Source of the DNA: JAQGMO01 sp050954505
Lineage (GTDB): Bacteria > Pseudomonadota > Gammaproteobacteria > Burkholderiales > Burkholderiaceae_D
Assembly: GCA_050954505.1 (NCBI GenBank)
Contig: JBPBPY010000282.1
Coordinates: 1 to 13,663 of the forward strand
DNA: 13,663 nt
Direction: 5' to 3'
Shown piece after piece: positions 5,744 through 13,114 of this stretch (position 1 is its first letter; the number at the start of each line of letters is the position of its first letter). Under the pieces are notes generated by a model that worked only from the letters and a program-made list of their open reading frames with translations, was not told the origin of the DNA and made no database searches. Position numbers and translations under genes: made by a program.

Positions 5744-7702
5744 TCAAAAGTCGTAACGGGCGGAGAGTTTCAGCTGGCGGCCATTTTCCGAATAAATGCC
5801 GCTGTTGCAGCTGCCATAGGCCGAGCTGAAGAAATCCTTGTCTGCCAGGTTGGTGCCGGAGAGGGCAAACGTCCAGTTCGAGACCCGCACGGCATACCGG
5901 GCGTCGATGGTGGTGTAGGAAGGAATCTTTGCCGAACAGCTGTTGTCGAAGTCGCCGCCGTAACGCTGGGTATCGACCCACTGGACGCCGACATCGGCGC
6001 TTTGGCCATTGCCGGCCACCCAGTTGGCACGCACGGTGGCGGTGTTCTTCGGCACCAGGCCCAGTTCCTTGCCGGCGTTCGGGCCTTCGGTGAACCTGGC
6101 CGAGACATGCTGCAGCACCGCGTGCAAGGTCACGCCTGGAATGACACGCATGGCGGCGTCGAGTTCAATGCCCTGGTGGCGGGTCGGATCGAGATTGGCA
6201 TTGGCACCGGGGAAGAACTGGCCGGGCACGGTCGGGTCGTAATAGATTTCATTGCGCAGCTTGTGGCGAAATACCCGTGCAGTCAGGTTGCCTTCGGCAT
6301 TGCCCAGCATGGTGCCCAGTTCAAGGTCATGCGAGGTCTGGGTTTCGAGCGGCTTGCCGATGACGGGCGTGTAATTGTTTTCATCGATGTTGGCCACGCG
6401 GTAGCTCTTGCCGGCCTTGGCAAACACATCGACATTCCTGACGACGGTGTAGCTGGCCAGCAGGTCCCAGGCATTGGCACTTTGCGAACCATCGTAGGCT
6501 GCCGACGTAGGATCATCGGCCTTCTTGTCGAATTTCTCATGCCGTGCGCCGAGCGCCACCCGCAAGGCGCCAAACCGGACTTCGTCGCGCAGGTAGAACG
6601 CCATCGATTTTTGCTCGCCGGTGGCTCTGACGAAGGTAGTGTTGGTATCGCGCTTGTAGTTGGCCAGATCGACACCGGCGACCAGTTCGTTCCTTGCCGC
6701 GGCCAGGTCGGAGAGATAGCGCAGGCGCGGTGAAAACTGCATCACATGGCTGTCTGCCTTGGAACTGTAGCCGGTGGACGCATAGCGCGAGGTCTTGTCG
6801 CGATACGACAATTCCGATGCCAGTTCCAGGCCGCCGAATCTGCGCTCGGCAAACAAGGTGTAGCGGTTGCTGTCGAGCGAACCGAAATCGTCGGGCGTGT
6901 TGGTCTGGCGCGGATCGGCATTGAATTGCGCCAGCGTCAGGCTGCCGGCAAGATGGGTATCCTGACGGGCGACATCGGCGCGAAAGCCGATGCGGCCCGT
7001 GTTGTCGCCATACTGCAGGCCGCCGCTGAAATTGCTTTGCCGAATGGCATTGTTGGCACGGTAGTTGTCCGACTCCATGGTGCCGACGTTGGCATCGAGA
7101 GAAAACCCATCCCAGCCCTTGGCAACCGAGCCACGCAATTCGCGCAAGCCCAGCGTGCCCACTTCTGCCACAACCGTACCGTGCACGCCATCGCGCGCGG
7201 TGCGTTTGGTAATGATCTGGATGACGCCGCCCGTGGCGCCGTCGCCATACAGCACGCTGCTGCCGCCGCGCGTGATTTCGATGCGCTCCACCGTTTCGAT
7301 GGGCACCGATGACAGCATGGCGGTGGCGAGTTCGTTTTCAGACAGCCGCACGCCGTCGACCAGGATCACCATGTTCTGGTCACTGGTGGCGCCAAAGCCG
7401 CGCAGGTCGAGCGAGAAGTCGGTGCTCCCTGTGGTGCTCTGGCGGCCAAAGACGCCGCCAATCTTGCGAATGGCTTCATTGACGTTGCCAATGCCCGCTT
7501 CGCGGATCTCGTCTGCCGTGATGACGGTGGCGCCAATCGGGGCAAACGAGGGATCGGCGGCAAAACGCGAGGCTGTCACCTGGACCGGATTCAATGTGGC
7601 GTCGGATTGTGCCAGCACGGCCAAGGGCAAGCTTGCGGTTGCAATGGCCAGGACGAGCGGCTGCCAGGTCGTCGACCGGGTACGGGGGGATGAAGCTGTC
7701 AT
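5744..7702 (-). CDS. btuB: TonB-dependent outer-membrane vitamin B12 receptor BtuB
   Basis: A 652-residue outer-membrane receptor. A signal peptide ends near AQ (31-32), followed by a TonB-box-like NPVQVTAS (38-45). The plug domain runs about 50-170, with LDLRGFG (99-104) and RGGSSVLYGDGATGGVIQI (145-163). The rest is a 22-strand-type barrel ending in SARYDF, with the terminal Phe used for outer-membrane insertion. It imports cobalamin to the periplasm with TonB energy. The substrate is assigned mainly from the cobalamin riboswitch in the leader and the btuCD genes downstream; protein sequence alone would also allow other siderophore-like ligands. The start at 7702 has only a weak GAGAA upstream, and the signal peptide supports it. 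The C-terminal half is rich in aromatic and Asp/Asn residues, as barrels are. Confidence 0.9.
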   Translation of the reverse strand: MTASSPRTRSTTWQPLVLAIATASLPLAVLAQSDATLNPVQVTASRFAADPSFAPIGATVITADEIREAGIGNVNEAIRKIGGVFGRQSTTGSTDFSLDLRGFGATSDQNMVILVDGVRLSENELATAMLSSVPIETVERIEITRGGSSVLYGDGATGGVIQIITKRTARDGVHGTVVAEVGTLGLRELRGSVAKGWDGFSLDANVGTMESDNYRANNAIRQSNFSGGLQYGDNTGRIGFRADVARQDTHLAGSLTLAQFNADPRQTNTPDDFGSLDSNRYTLFAERRFGGLELASELSYRDKTSRYASTGYSSKADSHVMQFSPRLRYLSDLAAARNELVAGVDLANYKRDTNTTFVRATGEQKSMAFYLRDEVRFGALRVALGARHEKFDKKADDPTSAAYDGSQSANAWDLLASYTVVRNVDVFAKAGKSYRVANIDENNYTPVIGKPLETQTSHDLELGTMLGNAEGNLTARVFRHKLRNEIYYDPTVPGQFFPGANANLDPTRHQGIELDAAMRVIPGVTLHAVLQHVSARFTEGPNAGKELGLVPKNTATVRANWVAGNGQSADVGVQWVDTQRYGGDFDNSCSAKIPSYTTIDARYAVRVSNWTFALSGTNLADKDFFSSAYGSCNSGIYSENGRQLKLSARYDF

Positions 7703-7761
7703 GATGAAGTTTTCTCAGGGAAGTACATCCGGCCTGCTTCCCCGCAGGCTGGAATGAATGG

Positions 7762-7819
7762 AAACAGAAAACGGCCGGGCAACCATGCCAGCGAAGTTCG
7801 CTGCAATGGCTGGTCGGCC
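7762..7819 (-). terminator. Intrinsic terminator in the btuB leader (riboswitch expression platform)
   Basis: On the minus strand 7819-7798 folds back on 7794-7773: 22 aligned positions, 18 of them paired (one G-U), two 2-base internal loops and a 3-base loop. The base is GGCCG/CGGCC. It is followed directly by GTTTTCTGTTT (7772-7762), a U-rich tract. It lies 18 bases after the riboswitch aptamer and 60 bases before btuB. A smaller hairpin (7749-7732, GCCTGC/GCAGGC) follows. The arrangement points to control by transcription termination. Confidence 0.75.
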
Positions 7820-7837
7820 GCTCTTGGCTTTCCGCCT

Positions 7838-8037
7838 GTTCTGGCCGGTATCCGGGCTGGCAAGTCGGACCACCTTACCTTCCCATGCCGCAGCACAGTG
7901 GTATGAGGGTGGCCTGCATGGCTTGTGTTCCCCATGCGCTTGCTTACCGTTGCGGGGGCAGCACACGTCAAAACCGGCGACGGTTTGCGTGTTTCCCGTT
8001 TAACTGCGCGCCGGAGACGGCACGCGGGCACCAAAAC
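7838..8037 (-). promoter_or_regulatory. Cobalamin (vitamin B12) riboswitch upstream of btuB
   Basis: The minus strand carries the conserved cobalamin aptamer blocks in order: TTAAACGGGAAACACG, then GCTGCCCCCGCAACGGTAAG (within 7963-7942), the B12-box-like CCACTGTG (7901-7894), GGGAAGGT (7884-7877) and GGATACCGGCC near the 3' end. The ends pair as P1: GTTTTGG (8037-8031) with CCAGAAC (7844-7838), seven pairs with one G-U. It binds adenosylcobalamin-type ligands and represses the downstream genes, here btuBCD. Part of the 3' segment (CCGGCC, 7848-7843) could pair with the 5' base of the terminator stem (GGCCG, 7819-7815) as an antiterminator; this last step is inferred. Confidence 0.95.
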
Positions 8038-8043
8038 CCCGCC

Positions 8044-8073
8044 AGTGTAGGTGCTGCACTGACACAGCGTCAA
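8044..8073 (-). promoter_or_regulatory. Sigma-70-type promoter of the btu operon
   Basis: On the minus strand, TTGACG (8073-8068) and TACACT (8049-8044) are 18 bases apart. Transcription would begin near 8037, which is exactly where the P1 stem of the riboswitch begins. The agreement of two independent signals supports both. No operator is evident. Confidence 0.65.
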
Positions 8074-8162
8074 TCGGGGCTGGACAATTGATCAGACTTG
8101 TCGTTGTGTTATTTCCACATGTGATTTTGTATTGCCCGGGATTCAGTGCCGCCCTGTAGTCA

Positions 8163-8183
8163 GTGGCAGCAGTCAGCTGCCAC
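8163..8183 (-). other. Perfect inverted repeat over a stop codon
   Basis: GTGGCAGC (8163-8170) and GCTGCCAC (8176-8183) form an 8-pair stem with a 5-base loop that contains the TGA stop of the small gene at 8173-8583. No U-run follows on the minus strand. It may be a weak end-of-operon structure separating this unit from the btu promoter 90 bases downstream. Confidence 0.4.
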
Positions 8184-8583
8184 GCAGTTCCAGGCTGTCG
8201 CGCTCGGTCCGTGCGCGCCATCGGTGGAAATGCGACGGCTCGACAAAGGCATACCGGGTCAGCGACAGGATCGCATCGAGCGCATTCTGCTGTGCTGCCA
8301 GCGTTGCTGCGTGGCGCAAGCCGGCTTCCAGGCGACCATCGGCAGCAGCGCTTTCAGGCTCGTCCTCTTTTTCCAGCCATTGCGGCCGCAGACCAGGCTC
8401 GATGGCATGGATGGCATGCTGGACGCAAAACAGGTCCGTCAAGGCTTCGGCAAGACTGTGCCTGCATTCGCGCGGGAACATGGTGGCAGCGCTGACCTGC
8501 TCCACGGCGCTGCCGATGAAGTCCGCGGCGGCAGCCAGGGTGTGATCCAGCTTTTCCAAACCGTCGATGGGCGCATGGTTCAT
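8173..8583 (-). CDS. Conserved-looking small protein of unknown function, paralog of its upstream neighbour
   Basis: A 136-residue soluble protein, mainly helical by composition, with no signal peptide or membrane segment. I do not recognise the family. It is clearly related to the protein encoded at 8649-9038: both have a LxHTL motif near the N-terminus (L12-L16 here), an H-A-I-x-P-x-L-R segment (59-66: HAIEPGLR) and a C-terminal block from 85 to 132. There I count 26 identities in 48 positions, including NALDAI, an aromatic-His-x-Trp motif (FHRW, 119-122) and TERDSLE. A short Glu-rich insert (71-78) is absent from the neighbour. The start at 8583 has GAAGGTG upstream. It lies 65 bases after the neighbour's stop, so the two may be co-transcribed. 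The conserved histidines might bind a ligand, but this is speculation. Confidence 0.75.
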   Translation of the reverse strand: MNHAPIDGLEKLDHTLAAAADFIGSAVEQVSAATMFPRECRHSLAEALTDLFCVQHAIHAIEPGLRPQWLEKEDEPESAAADGRLEAGLRHAATLAAQQNALDAILSLTRYAFVEPSHFHRWRARTERDSLELRGS

Positions 8584-8648
8584 TGCGTTTCACCTTCAAT
8601 CTGCAACGTGATTCAGCAGGCACAATCGCGCTCGACAAGCGGTGCGAA

Positions 8649-9038
8649 TCAAGCGCTGCTGCGTTCGAGGCGGTCCCTTTCGGTCAATGCGTGCCACTGA
8701 TGATAGGCCGACAATTCGTGATACGCATAATTCGTCAGCAACAGCACAGCGTCAAGCGTGTTGTTGGACAGCGCCAGTTCCCTGGCCTGGCGCAGGGCTT
8801 CGCCCAATTTGCAATGCAATGCCAGTTCGGCTTGACGGCGGCCGCGCCAGTCGCAGCGCAATGCCGGCTGGATTGCATGCACTGCCTCGAGAACCGTTTC
8901 AATCTTGCCCATGGCCTGTCCAACGGCGCGCAGATGTTCATCCGGCAAAGCAGCACTGTCGATGACTTGCCTTGCCGCGCTGTCGGCCAGTATCAAGGCT
9001 GCAACGAGCGTATGTTCAAGCGTGGTCAGATCCGACAT
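8649..9038 (-). CDS. Conserved-looking small protein of unknown function, first of a tandem pair
   Basis: A 129-residue helical, soluble protein with no export signal. The family is not recognised. The start at 9038 follows AGAGGAATG, a good ribosome binding site. It shares with the gene downstream the LEHTL start (7-11), VHAIQPALR (53-61) and the C-terminal block 78-125 containing NNTLDAV, YHQW and TERDRLE, so the pair arose by tandem duplication followed by strong divergence. It lies 203 bases after the SulP gene, too far to assume one transcript. No convincing promoter was found in that gap (9039-9241). The helix-rich pattern with scattered His and acidic residues could suit a four-helix bundle; this is inference only. 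Confidence 0.78.
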   Translation of the reverse strand: MSDLTTLEHTLVAALILADSAARQVIDSAALPDEHLRAVGQAMGKIETVLEAVHAIQPALRCDWRGRRQAELALHCKLGEALRQARELALSNNTLDAVLLLTNYAYHELSAYHQWHALTERDRLERSSA

Positions 9039-9241
9039 GTATCATTCCTCTACCAGATAAAGCTGGACGGTGAAACAGGCAGCCAGGCACACCGCGATCG
9101 ATGCAGAATGGCTTGAAGTGCTCCCTTCACATGCCGCCTCGACCGCAAAGCCCGAAGAAGTTTTACCCCGGAAGCGGCGTGTCGGGCAATACCTGGAAGG
9201 AAACATGACGATATTTTCCTGCGCAGCGTTGCATCCCGTCG

Positions 9242-10972
9242 TCACAGCCTTGCGCTGCCGCAGAATTTTTCTTGCTGCAGCGCGTTTGCCAGCGCCTCAA
9301 CGGCACTGTGGTCGGTTGCATATAAATGATTTACACCAATCAGTTCCAGCAAGCCGGCCAGTACCATCACATCCCAGACCTGTTTCTTGATCGCACACAG
9401 CTCCAGCGCAATGCCGCGCTCGGTCAATTCCCTGTGCAGCGCGGCCAGCACATCGACGCCACTGACATCGATGTCATTGATGGCGCTGGCGCACAGCAGC
9501 ACCCGTCTGATGCTGGCGTCGGCAGTGATGCGCGCGCCGATTTCATGTTCCAGTTTCGGGGCGGTCAGGAAGTTGAGCGCGGAATCGAGCCGCAAGGCCA
9601 GCACGTCCGGCGCCAGGCGCGGCAGGCTGAAGCGCTGGCGGTCGCGCAGCGTGCCGTCGGGATGGGCGCCGACTTCGGCAATGCGCGGATGGGCGCGGCG
9701 GTACAGGAACGACAGCATGGTCAGCCCAACCCCGACGAACACGCCCCAGTGCAGGCGTGGTGCAGACAAGAGGGTTACCGCCAGCGTGGTCAGGGCGATG
9801 GCGCCCTCGCCGCGCGAGATGGCCAGCATGCGGCGCAAGCCGCGCAGGTCGATCAGGCTGAACATCGGCACCAGGATGATGGCTGCAAGGACCGAATGCG
9901 GCAGATAGGCCAGCACCGGCGTGAGCCACAGCAGCGCCACCAGCACACAGCCAGCCGCCACCAGCGAGGCCCAGGCACTGGCCGCACCGGCATACCGGTT
10001 CAGCGCCGAGCGCGAGAACGAACCGCTGACCGGAAAGGTGCCGCACAGCGCTGCGGTCAGCTTGGCCATGCCCTGGCCGATCAGCTCCTGGTTTTCATCC
10101 CAGCGTTCGCGCCGCTTGCGCGCCAGCACCCGCGCACTCGACATGGCTTCGGTAAAACTGACCAGGGCAATGATCAGTGCCGCCGGCCAGAGATTCTGAT
10201 GGCTGGCAAACGGAATTGCCGCCGGCAGCTGCAGCTGGGGCAAGCCCGCCGGCACCCGGCCGATGACAGCGCCGCCAAGCGCCTGGTAGTCGAGCAGCCA
10301 GCTGGCCAGCACACCGGCCAGCGTGATGAACAGCATGGCGGGAAAGCGCGGTGCCAGTCGGCGCAGCGCCAGCAGTGCCAGCATCGCAGCCAGTCCGAAA
10401 GCGCTGGTGATCAGGAACGGCGTGGTCTGCATGACGGCGAACAGGTGCCTGGCTGCGGGACCCGACCAGTCGTGCACGGTGAAAGGCAAACCGGTCAGCG
10501 CCGGCAGTTGCGAGAGGATGATCAGGAACGCAGCCGCATTGATGAAGCCCAGCATCACCGGTTGCGAGACGATATCAGCGATGCGGCCCAGCCGGAAGGC
10601 GCCCAGTGCAAATTGCATCAGCCCGGCATACAGCGCCAGCCAGATCGCCAATGGCACCCACTGCGCACTGCCCGGCACGGCCAGCGGCGCCAGCGAGCCG
10701 AATGTCAGCAGGCTGGTCAAGGCCACGGGACCGACGGCCAGCAATTGTGACGAGCCCCAGAGTATGCCGACGATGCACGGCAAGAGCGCGGCATACAAAC
10801 CGGTTTGCGGCGGCATGCCGGCCAGCGTGGCATAGGCGATCGATTGCGGAATCACCACCAGCCCGACCGTCAGGCCGGCAGACAGGTCGCGTTTCAGGGT
10901 CTCGGCAGTGGGACGGCGCCACTGCAGGAATGGGAACAACTGCGAGGGAAACAATTGCCTGAGATTGAACAC
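9242..10972 (-). CDS. SulP-family anion transporter with C-terminal STAS domain
   Basis: A 576-residue inner-membrane transporter of the SulP/SLC26 family. The membrane part (about 30-425) has the N-terminal signature IPQSIAYATLAGMPPQTGLY (41-60) and the conserved GTFPVSGSFSRSALN (311-325). A cytoplasmic STAS domain follows (about 456-565), with NDIDVSG (499-505) at the site phosphorylated in anti-sigma-factor antagonists. Family members move sulfate, bicarbonate or dicarboxylates, and the substrate cannot be decided from sequence. The start is a GTG at 10972; no in-frame ATG lies close upstream and the next Met (53) falls inside the first signature. The ribosome binding site is weak. A cysB-like gene lies about 2.1 kb upstream, making sulfate an attractive but unproven substrate. 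It has its own candidate promoter. Confidence 0.9.
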   Translation of the reverse strand: MFNLRQLFPSQLFPFLQWRRPTAETLKRDLSAGLTVGLVVIPQSIAYATLAGMPPQTGLYAALLPCIVGILWGSSQLLAVGPVALTSLLTFGSLAPLAVPGSAQWVPLAIWLALYAGLMQFALGAFRLGRIADIVSQPVMLGFINAAAFLIILSQLPALTGLPFTVHDWSGPAARHLFAVMQTTPFLITSAFGLAAMLALLALRRLAPRFPAMLFITLAGVLASWLLDYQALGGAVIGRVPAGLPQLQLPAAIPFASHQNLWPAALIIALVSFTEAMSSARVLARKRRERWDENQELIGQGMAKLTAALCGTFPVSGSFSRSALNRYAGAASAWASLVAAGCVLVALLWLTPVLAYLPHSVLAAIILVPMFSLIDLRGLRRMLAISRGEGAIALTTLAVTLLSAPRLHWGVFVGVGLTMLSFLYRRAHPRIAEVGAHPDGTLRDRQRFSLPRLAPDVLALRLDSALNFLTAPKLEHEIGARITADASIRRVLLCASAINDIDVSGVDVLAALHRELTERGIALELCAIKKQVWDVMVLAGLLELIGVNHLYATDHSAVEALANALQQEKFCGSARL

Positions 10973-11025
10973 TGTTGCTGCACCCCGTAGCCTGGACCAT
11001 GAAAGACCGCAGTTGCGGCCAAGCC

Positions 11026-11054
11026 ATTATTGATGAGGCGGCCCGGATTTGCAA
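11026..11054 (-). promoter_or_regulatory. Candidate promoter of the SulP gene
   Basis: On the minus strand TTGCAA (11054-11049) and AATAAT (11031-11026) are separated by 17 bases: four of six and five of six matches to the sigma-70 consensus. The predicted start near 11019 leaves a leader of about 47 bases before the GTG start codon. By eye only. No CysB-type site could be identified with confidence. Confidence 0.35.
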
Positions 11055-11131
11055 AGGGAGATGATCGCGGGAGACAAATTGCCGCCATGGCCGAGTGCTG
11101 CTGCCAGATCGCCGGGGGTTCGTTGAGCTTG

Positions 11132-11155
11132 TCCCGGTTTGGCAAAGCACCGGGA
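11132..11155 (-). other. Short stem-loop after the MFS exporter gene
   Basis: TCCCGGT (11132-11138) and ACCGGGA (11149-11155) pair perfectly around a 10-base loop, 16 bases after the exporter's stop codon on the minus strand. No U-run follows, so the terminator role is weakly supported. Confidence 0.3.
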
Positions 11156-11171
11156 ACCCTTGCTCATGGCC

Positions 11172-12350
11172 TCAGTCCGGCAAGCTGCCCGGTCTTGCCA
11201 GCAGCAGGCAAACCAGGCTGATGATCAACGCGCCAAACACGCCGCACGCCAGCCGGAATGCGCTCTCGAACACCAGCGGCGCGACCACGCCCGAGACCAC
11301 GGCAAAACACAGCGTCTGGATGAATGCCTGCAGCGAGGCAGCCAGGCCACGGTTGTCCGGGAACAGCGCCAGGCCGATCACCGAGATCGGTGCCAGCACC
11401 AGCGCCAGGCCAAAGGAATACACGAACAGGGGAATCACGGCCCAGGGTACGGCGGCGGCAAACAGGTGGTTGTAGACCATGCTGCCGATGGCCGAGGCAA
11501 ACATGACCAGGTAGCCGGCGACCACCATTTTCATTGGCTTGACGGTAGCGGCGAACTTGCCGGTAATGATCGATCCGCCAACCAGACCGGTGACCAGCGG
11601 GATGAACATCCAGCCAAACGCGGTCTCCGGCAAATGCAGGATGTTCATGACGAAATAGGCCGCCGAGCCGATGTACAGTCCGAAGCCGCTGAAGGCAATG
11701 CCCAATGACAGGGCCAGCAGCACGAATTGTGCATGCTTCAAGACCTTCCAGTAATTGCGCACGATGGCGCCAAAACGAAACGGGTCGCGCGCATGTTTCG
11801 GCAAGCTCTCCGGCAGGGAGCGGTAGCTGACCACCAGCATCATCAGCCCGAACAGCGCCAGGAACACGAAGGTGGCGCGCCAGCCGAAGGTCACATGCAG
11901 CCAGCCGCCCAGTATCGGGGCAATCGCCGGCGCCAGGCCAAAGATCATCATCATTTGCGAGACGATCTGCTGCGCCTCATGGCCGGTAAACCGGTCCTGC
12001 ACAATGGCGCGTCCAACCACCGTGCCGGCGCCCGCCGCCAGGCCCTGCAGCGCCCGGCAGACCAGCAGCCAGCCGAAGCTCGGCGCCATTGCCGCACCTG
12101 CCGAGGCGAGCGTATAAATCACCAGCGAGATCAGGATGATGGGCCGGCGGCCGAAGGAGTCCGACAGCGTGCCGTAGAACAGCATCATGAACGCAAAGGT
12201 GAACAGAAACATCGACAGCGTCTGCTGCATCAACAAGGGGCTCACGGCGAAGTGGGCGCCGATGGCGGGAAACGACGGCAGGTAGGTATCGATCGCCAGC
12301 GGACCGACCATCGACAGGCCGGCCAGGATCAAGGTCAGTATCTTGTGCAT
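11172..12350 (-). CDS. Bcr/CflA-type multidrug efflux MFS transporter
   Basis: A 392-residue, 12-helix proton-driven exporter of the major facilitator superfamily, close in length to E. coli Bcr. The first helix contains AIDTYLPSFPAI (19-30), typical of the Bcr/CflA branch. Motif A is GTLSDSFGRRP (60-70), RALQGLAAGAG (99-109) follows, and the antiporter motif C appears as GLAPAIAPILGG (138-149). Family members export drugs such as bicyclomycin or chloramphenicol, or metabolites such as Cys and arabinose; the actual substrate is unknown. The start at 12350 lies 16 bases after the stop of the methyltransferase gene, so the two are probably co-transcribed. The ribosome binding site is poor, which suggests coupling to the upstream gene. 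Confidence 0.88.
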   Translation of the reverse strand: MHKILTLILAGLSMVGPLAIDTYLPSFPAIGAHFAVSPLLMQQTLSMFLFTFAFMMLFYGTLSDSFGRRPIILISLVIYTLASAGAAMAPSFGWLLVCRALQGLAAGAGTVVGRAIVQDRFTGHEAQQIVSQMMMIFGLAPAIAPILGGWLHVTFGWRATFVFLALFGLMMLVVSYRSLPESLPKHARDPFRFGAIVRNYWKVLKHAQFVLLALSLGIAFSGFGLYIGSAAYFVMNILHLPETAFGWMFIPLVTGLVGGSIITGKFAATVKPMKMVVAGYLVMFASAIGSMVYNHLFAAAVPWAVIPLFVYSFGLALVLAPISVIGLALFPDNRGLAASLQAFIQTLCFAVVSGVVAPLVFESAFRLACGVFGALIISLVCLLLARPGSLPD

Positions 12351-12366
12351 GAAAACCCGGTCCCGG

Positions 12367-13044
12367 TTATTTCAAACGTCCGGTCAGCATCCAGTAATGC
12401 GCCACCCGGGTAATGCGGATATCGCGCACCGAGGCGGCGAGCTTCTTGCGCAGCGTGCTATCGGTGGGAAAATTCTTCAGGACTTCAAAGCGCTCGCCGC
12501 TGGCCAGCGTGCGGATCTGGTAGGTATTGCCGTCGAGGTCAGTGCGGGCAATCGAGGTGCTGCTGCCTTCGACATAAATGTTGTCGATCAGGACCAGCAT
12601 GGTGCCGGCGCCCAGGCGATCGCCGAGCTGGGCCAGGAAGGCGCCTTGTTCGTCGCGCTTGACATGCGACCAGAAGAAGCCGGCAAAACACACGCCGTAC
12701 CTGCCCTTGACGCCGTCCTCGGTCTTGACATCATTGGCGTCGGCCAGCGCATACGACACCTTCCCGGCCGGCAGATTCCGGGCCTGGGCCAGCGCCAGCA
12801 TTTCCGGATTGATGTCGGTGGCCAGAACCGTCGTGGCCGTCTGCGCCAGTTCCTCAGTCCAGTAACCGGTACCGCAAGCCAGTTCGAACACGGTCTGCCC
12901 TGCCACGGTCTCGCGCAGGCGCTGTTTCAGCGCGGCCAGGTCGGCCTGGCGCTCGGGTTTGGCATACACTTCGTCATAATGGCTTGCGCGCTTGGCGTAG
13001 TACTCGGCCAGGGTGGTTTTATCGTGCGGCTTCATGGGGGGCAT
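12367..13044 (-). CDS. Class I SAM-dependent methyltransferase
   Basis: A 225-residue cytosolic methyltransferase. The SAM-binding motif I is VFELACGTGYW (52-62), the acidic residue at the end of the second strand is D77 (ATDINPEML), and ALADAND (99-105) fits the adenine-contacting loop. The C-terminal half shows a strand-rich finish ending in RVAHYWMLTGRLK. The substrate is unknown; the general build is of small-molecule methyltransferases. The start could be 13044 or 13035 (MKPHDK), neither with a clear ribosome binding site. It lies 70 bases after the cysB-like stop and 16 bases before the exporter gene. The pairing with an efflux pump might mean modification and export of the same compound, but that is inference. 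Confidence 0.85.
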   Translation of the reverse strand: MPPMKPHDKTTLAEYYAKRASHYDEVYAKPERQADLAALKQRLRETVAGQTVFELACGTGYWTEELAQTATTVLATDINPEMLALAQARNLPAGKVSYALADANDVKTEDGVKGRYGVCFAGFFWSHVKRDEQGAFLAQLGDRLGAGTMLVLIDNIYVEGSSTSIARTDLDGNTYQIRTLASGERFEVLKNFPTDSTLRKKLAASVRDIRITRVAHYWMLTGRLK

Positions 13045-13114
13045 TCGGAAAATGGAGGTGATGGCATGGTGCAGGGACAGCCCGGCATGATACAGGGTTT
13101 TCCCGCCCCCCCTG

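Noticed and set aside
8161..8167. A second B12-box-like GCCACTG on the minus strand, upstream of the btu promoter
   Set aside because: It lies upstream of the predicted transcription start, is part of the inverted repeat over a stop codon, and has none of the other aptamer blocks around it.
9039..9241. Possible small gene or promoter between SulP and the paralog pair
   Set aside because: The short open frames there have no ribosome binding site or recognisable product, and no hexamer pair scored well.
9326..10750. A 474-codon open frame on the plus strand opposite the SulP gene
   Set aside because: Rich in Gln, Arg and His with no hydrophobic core, as expected for the antisense of a GC-rich membrane protein gene. 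The SulP frame has clear family motifs.
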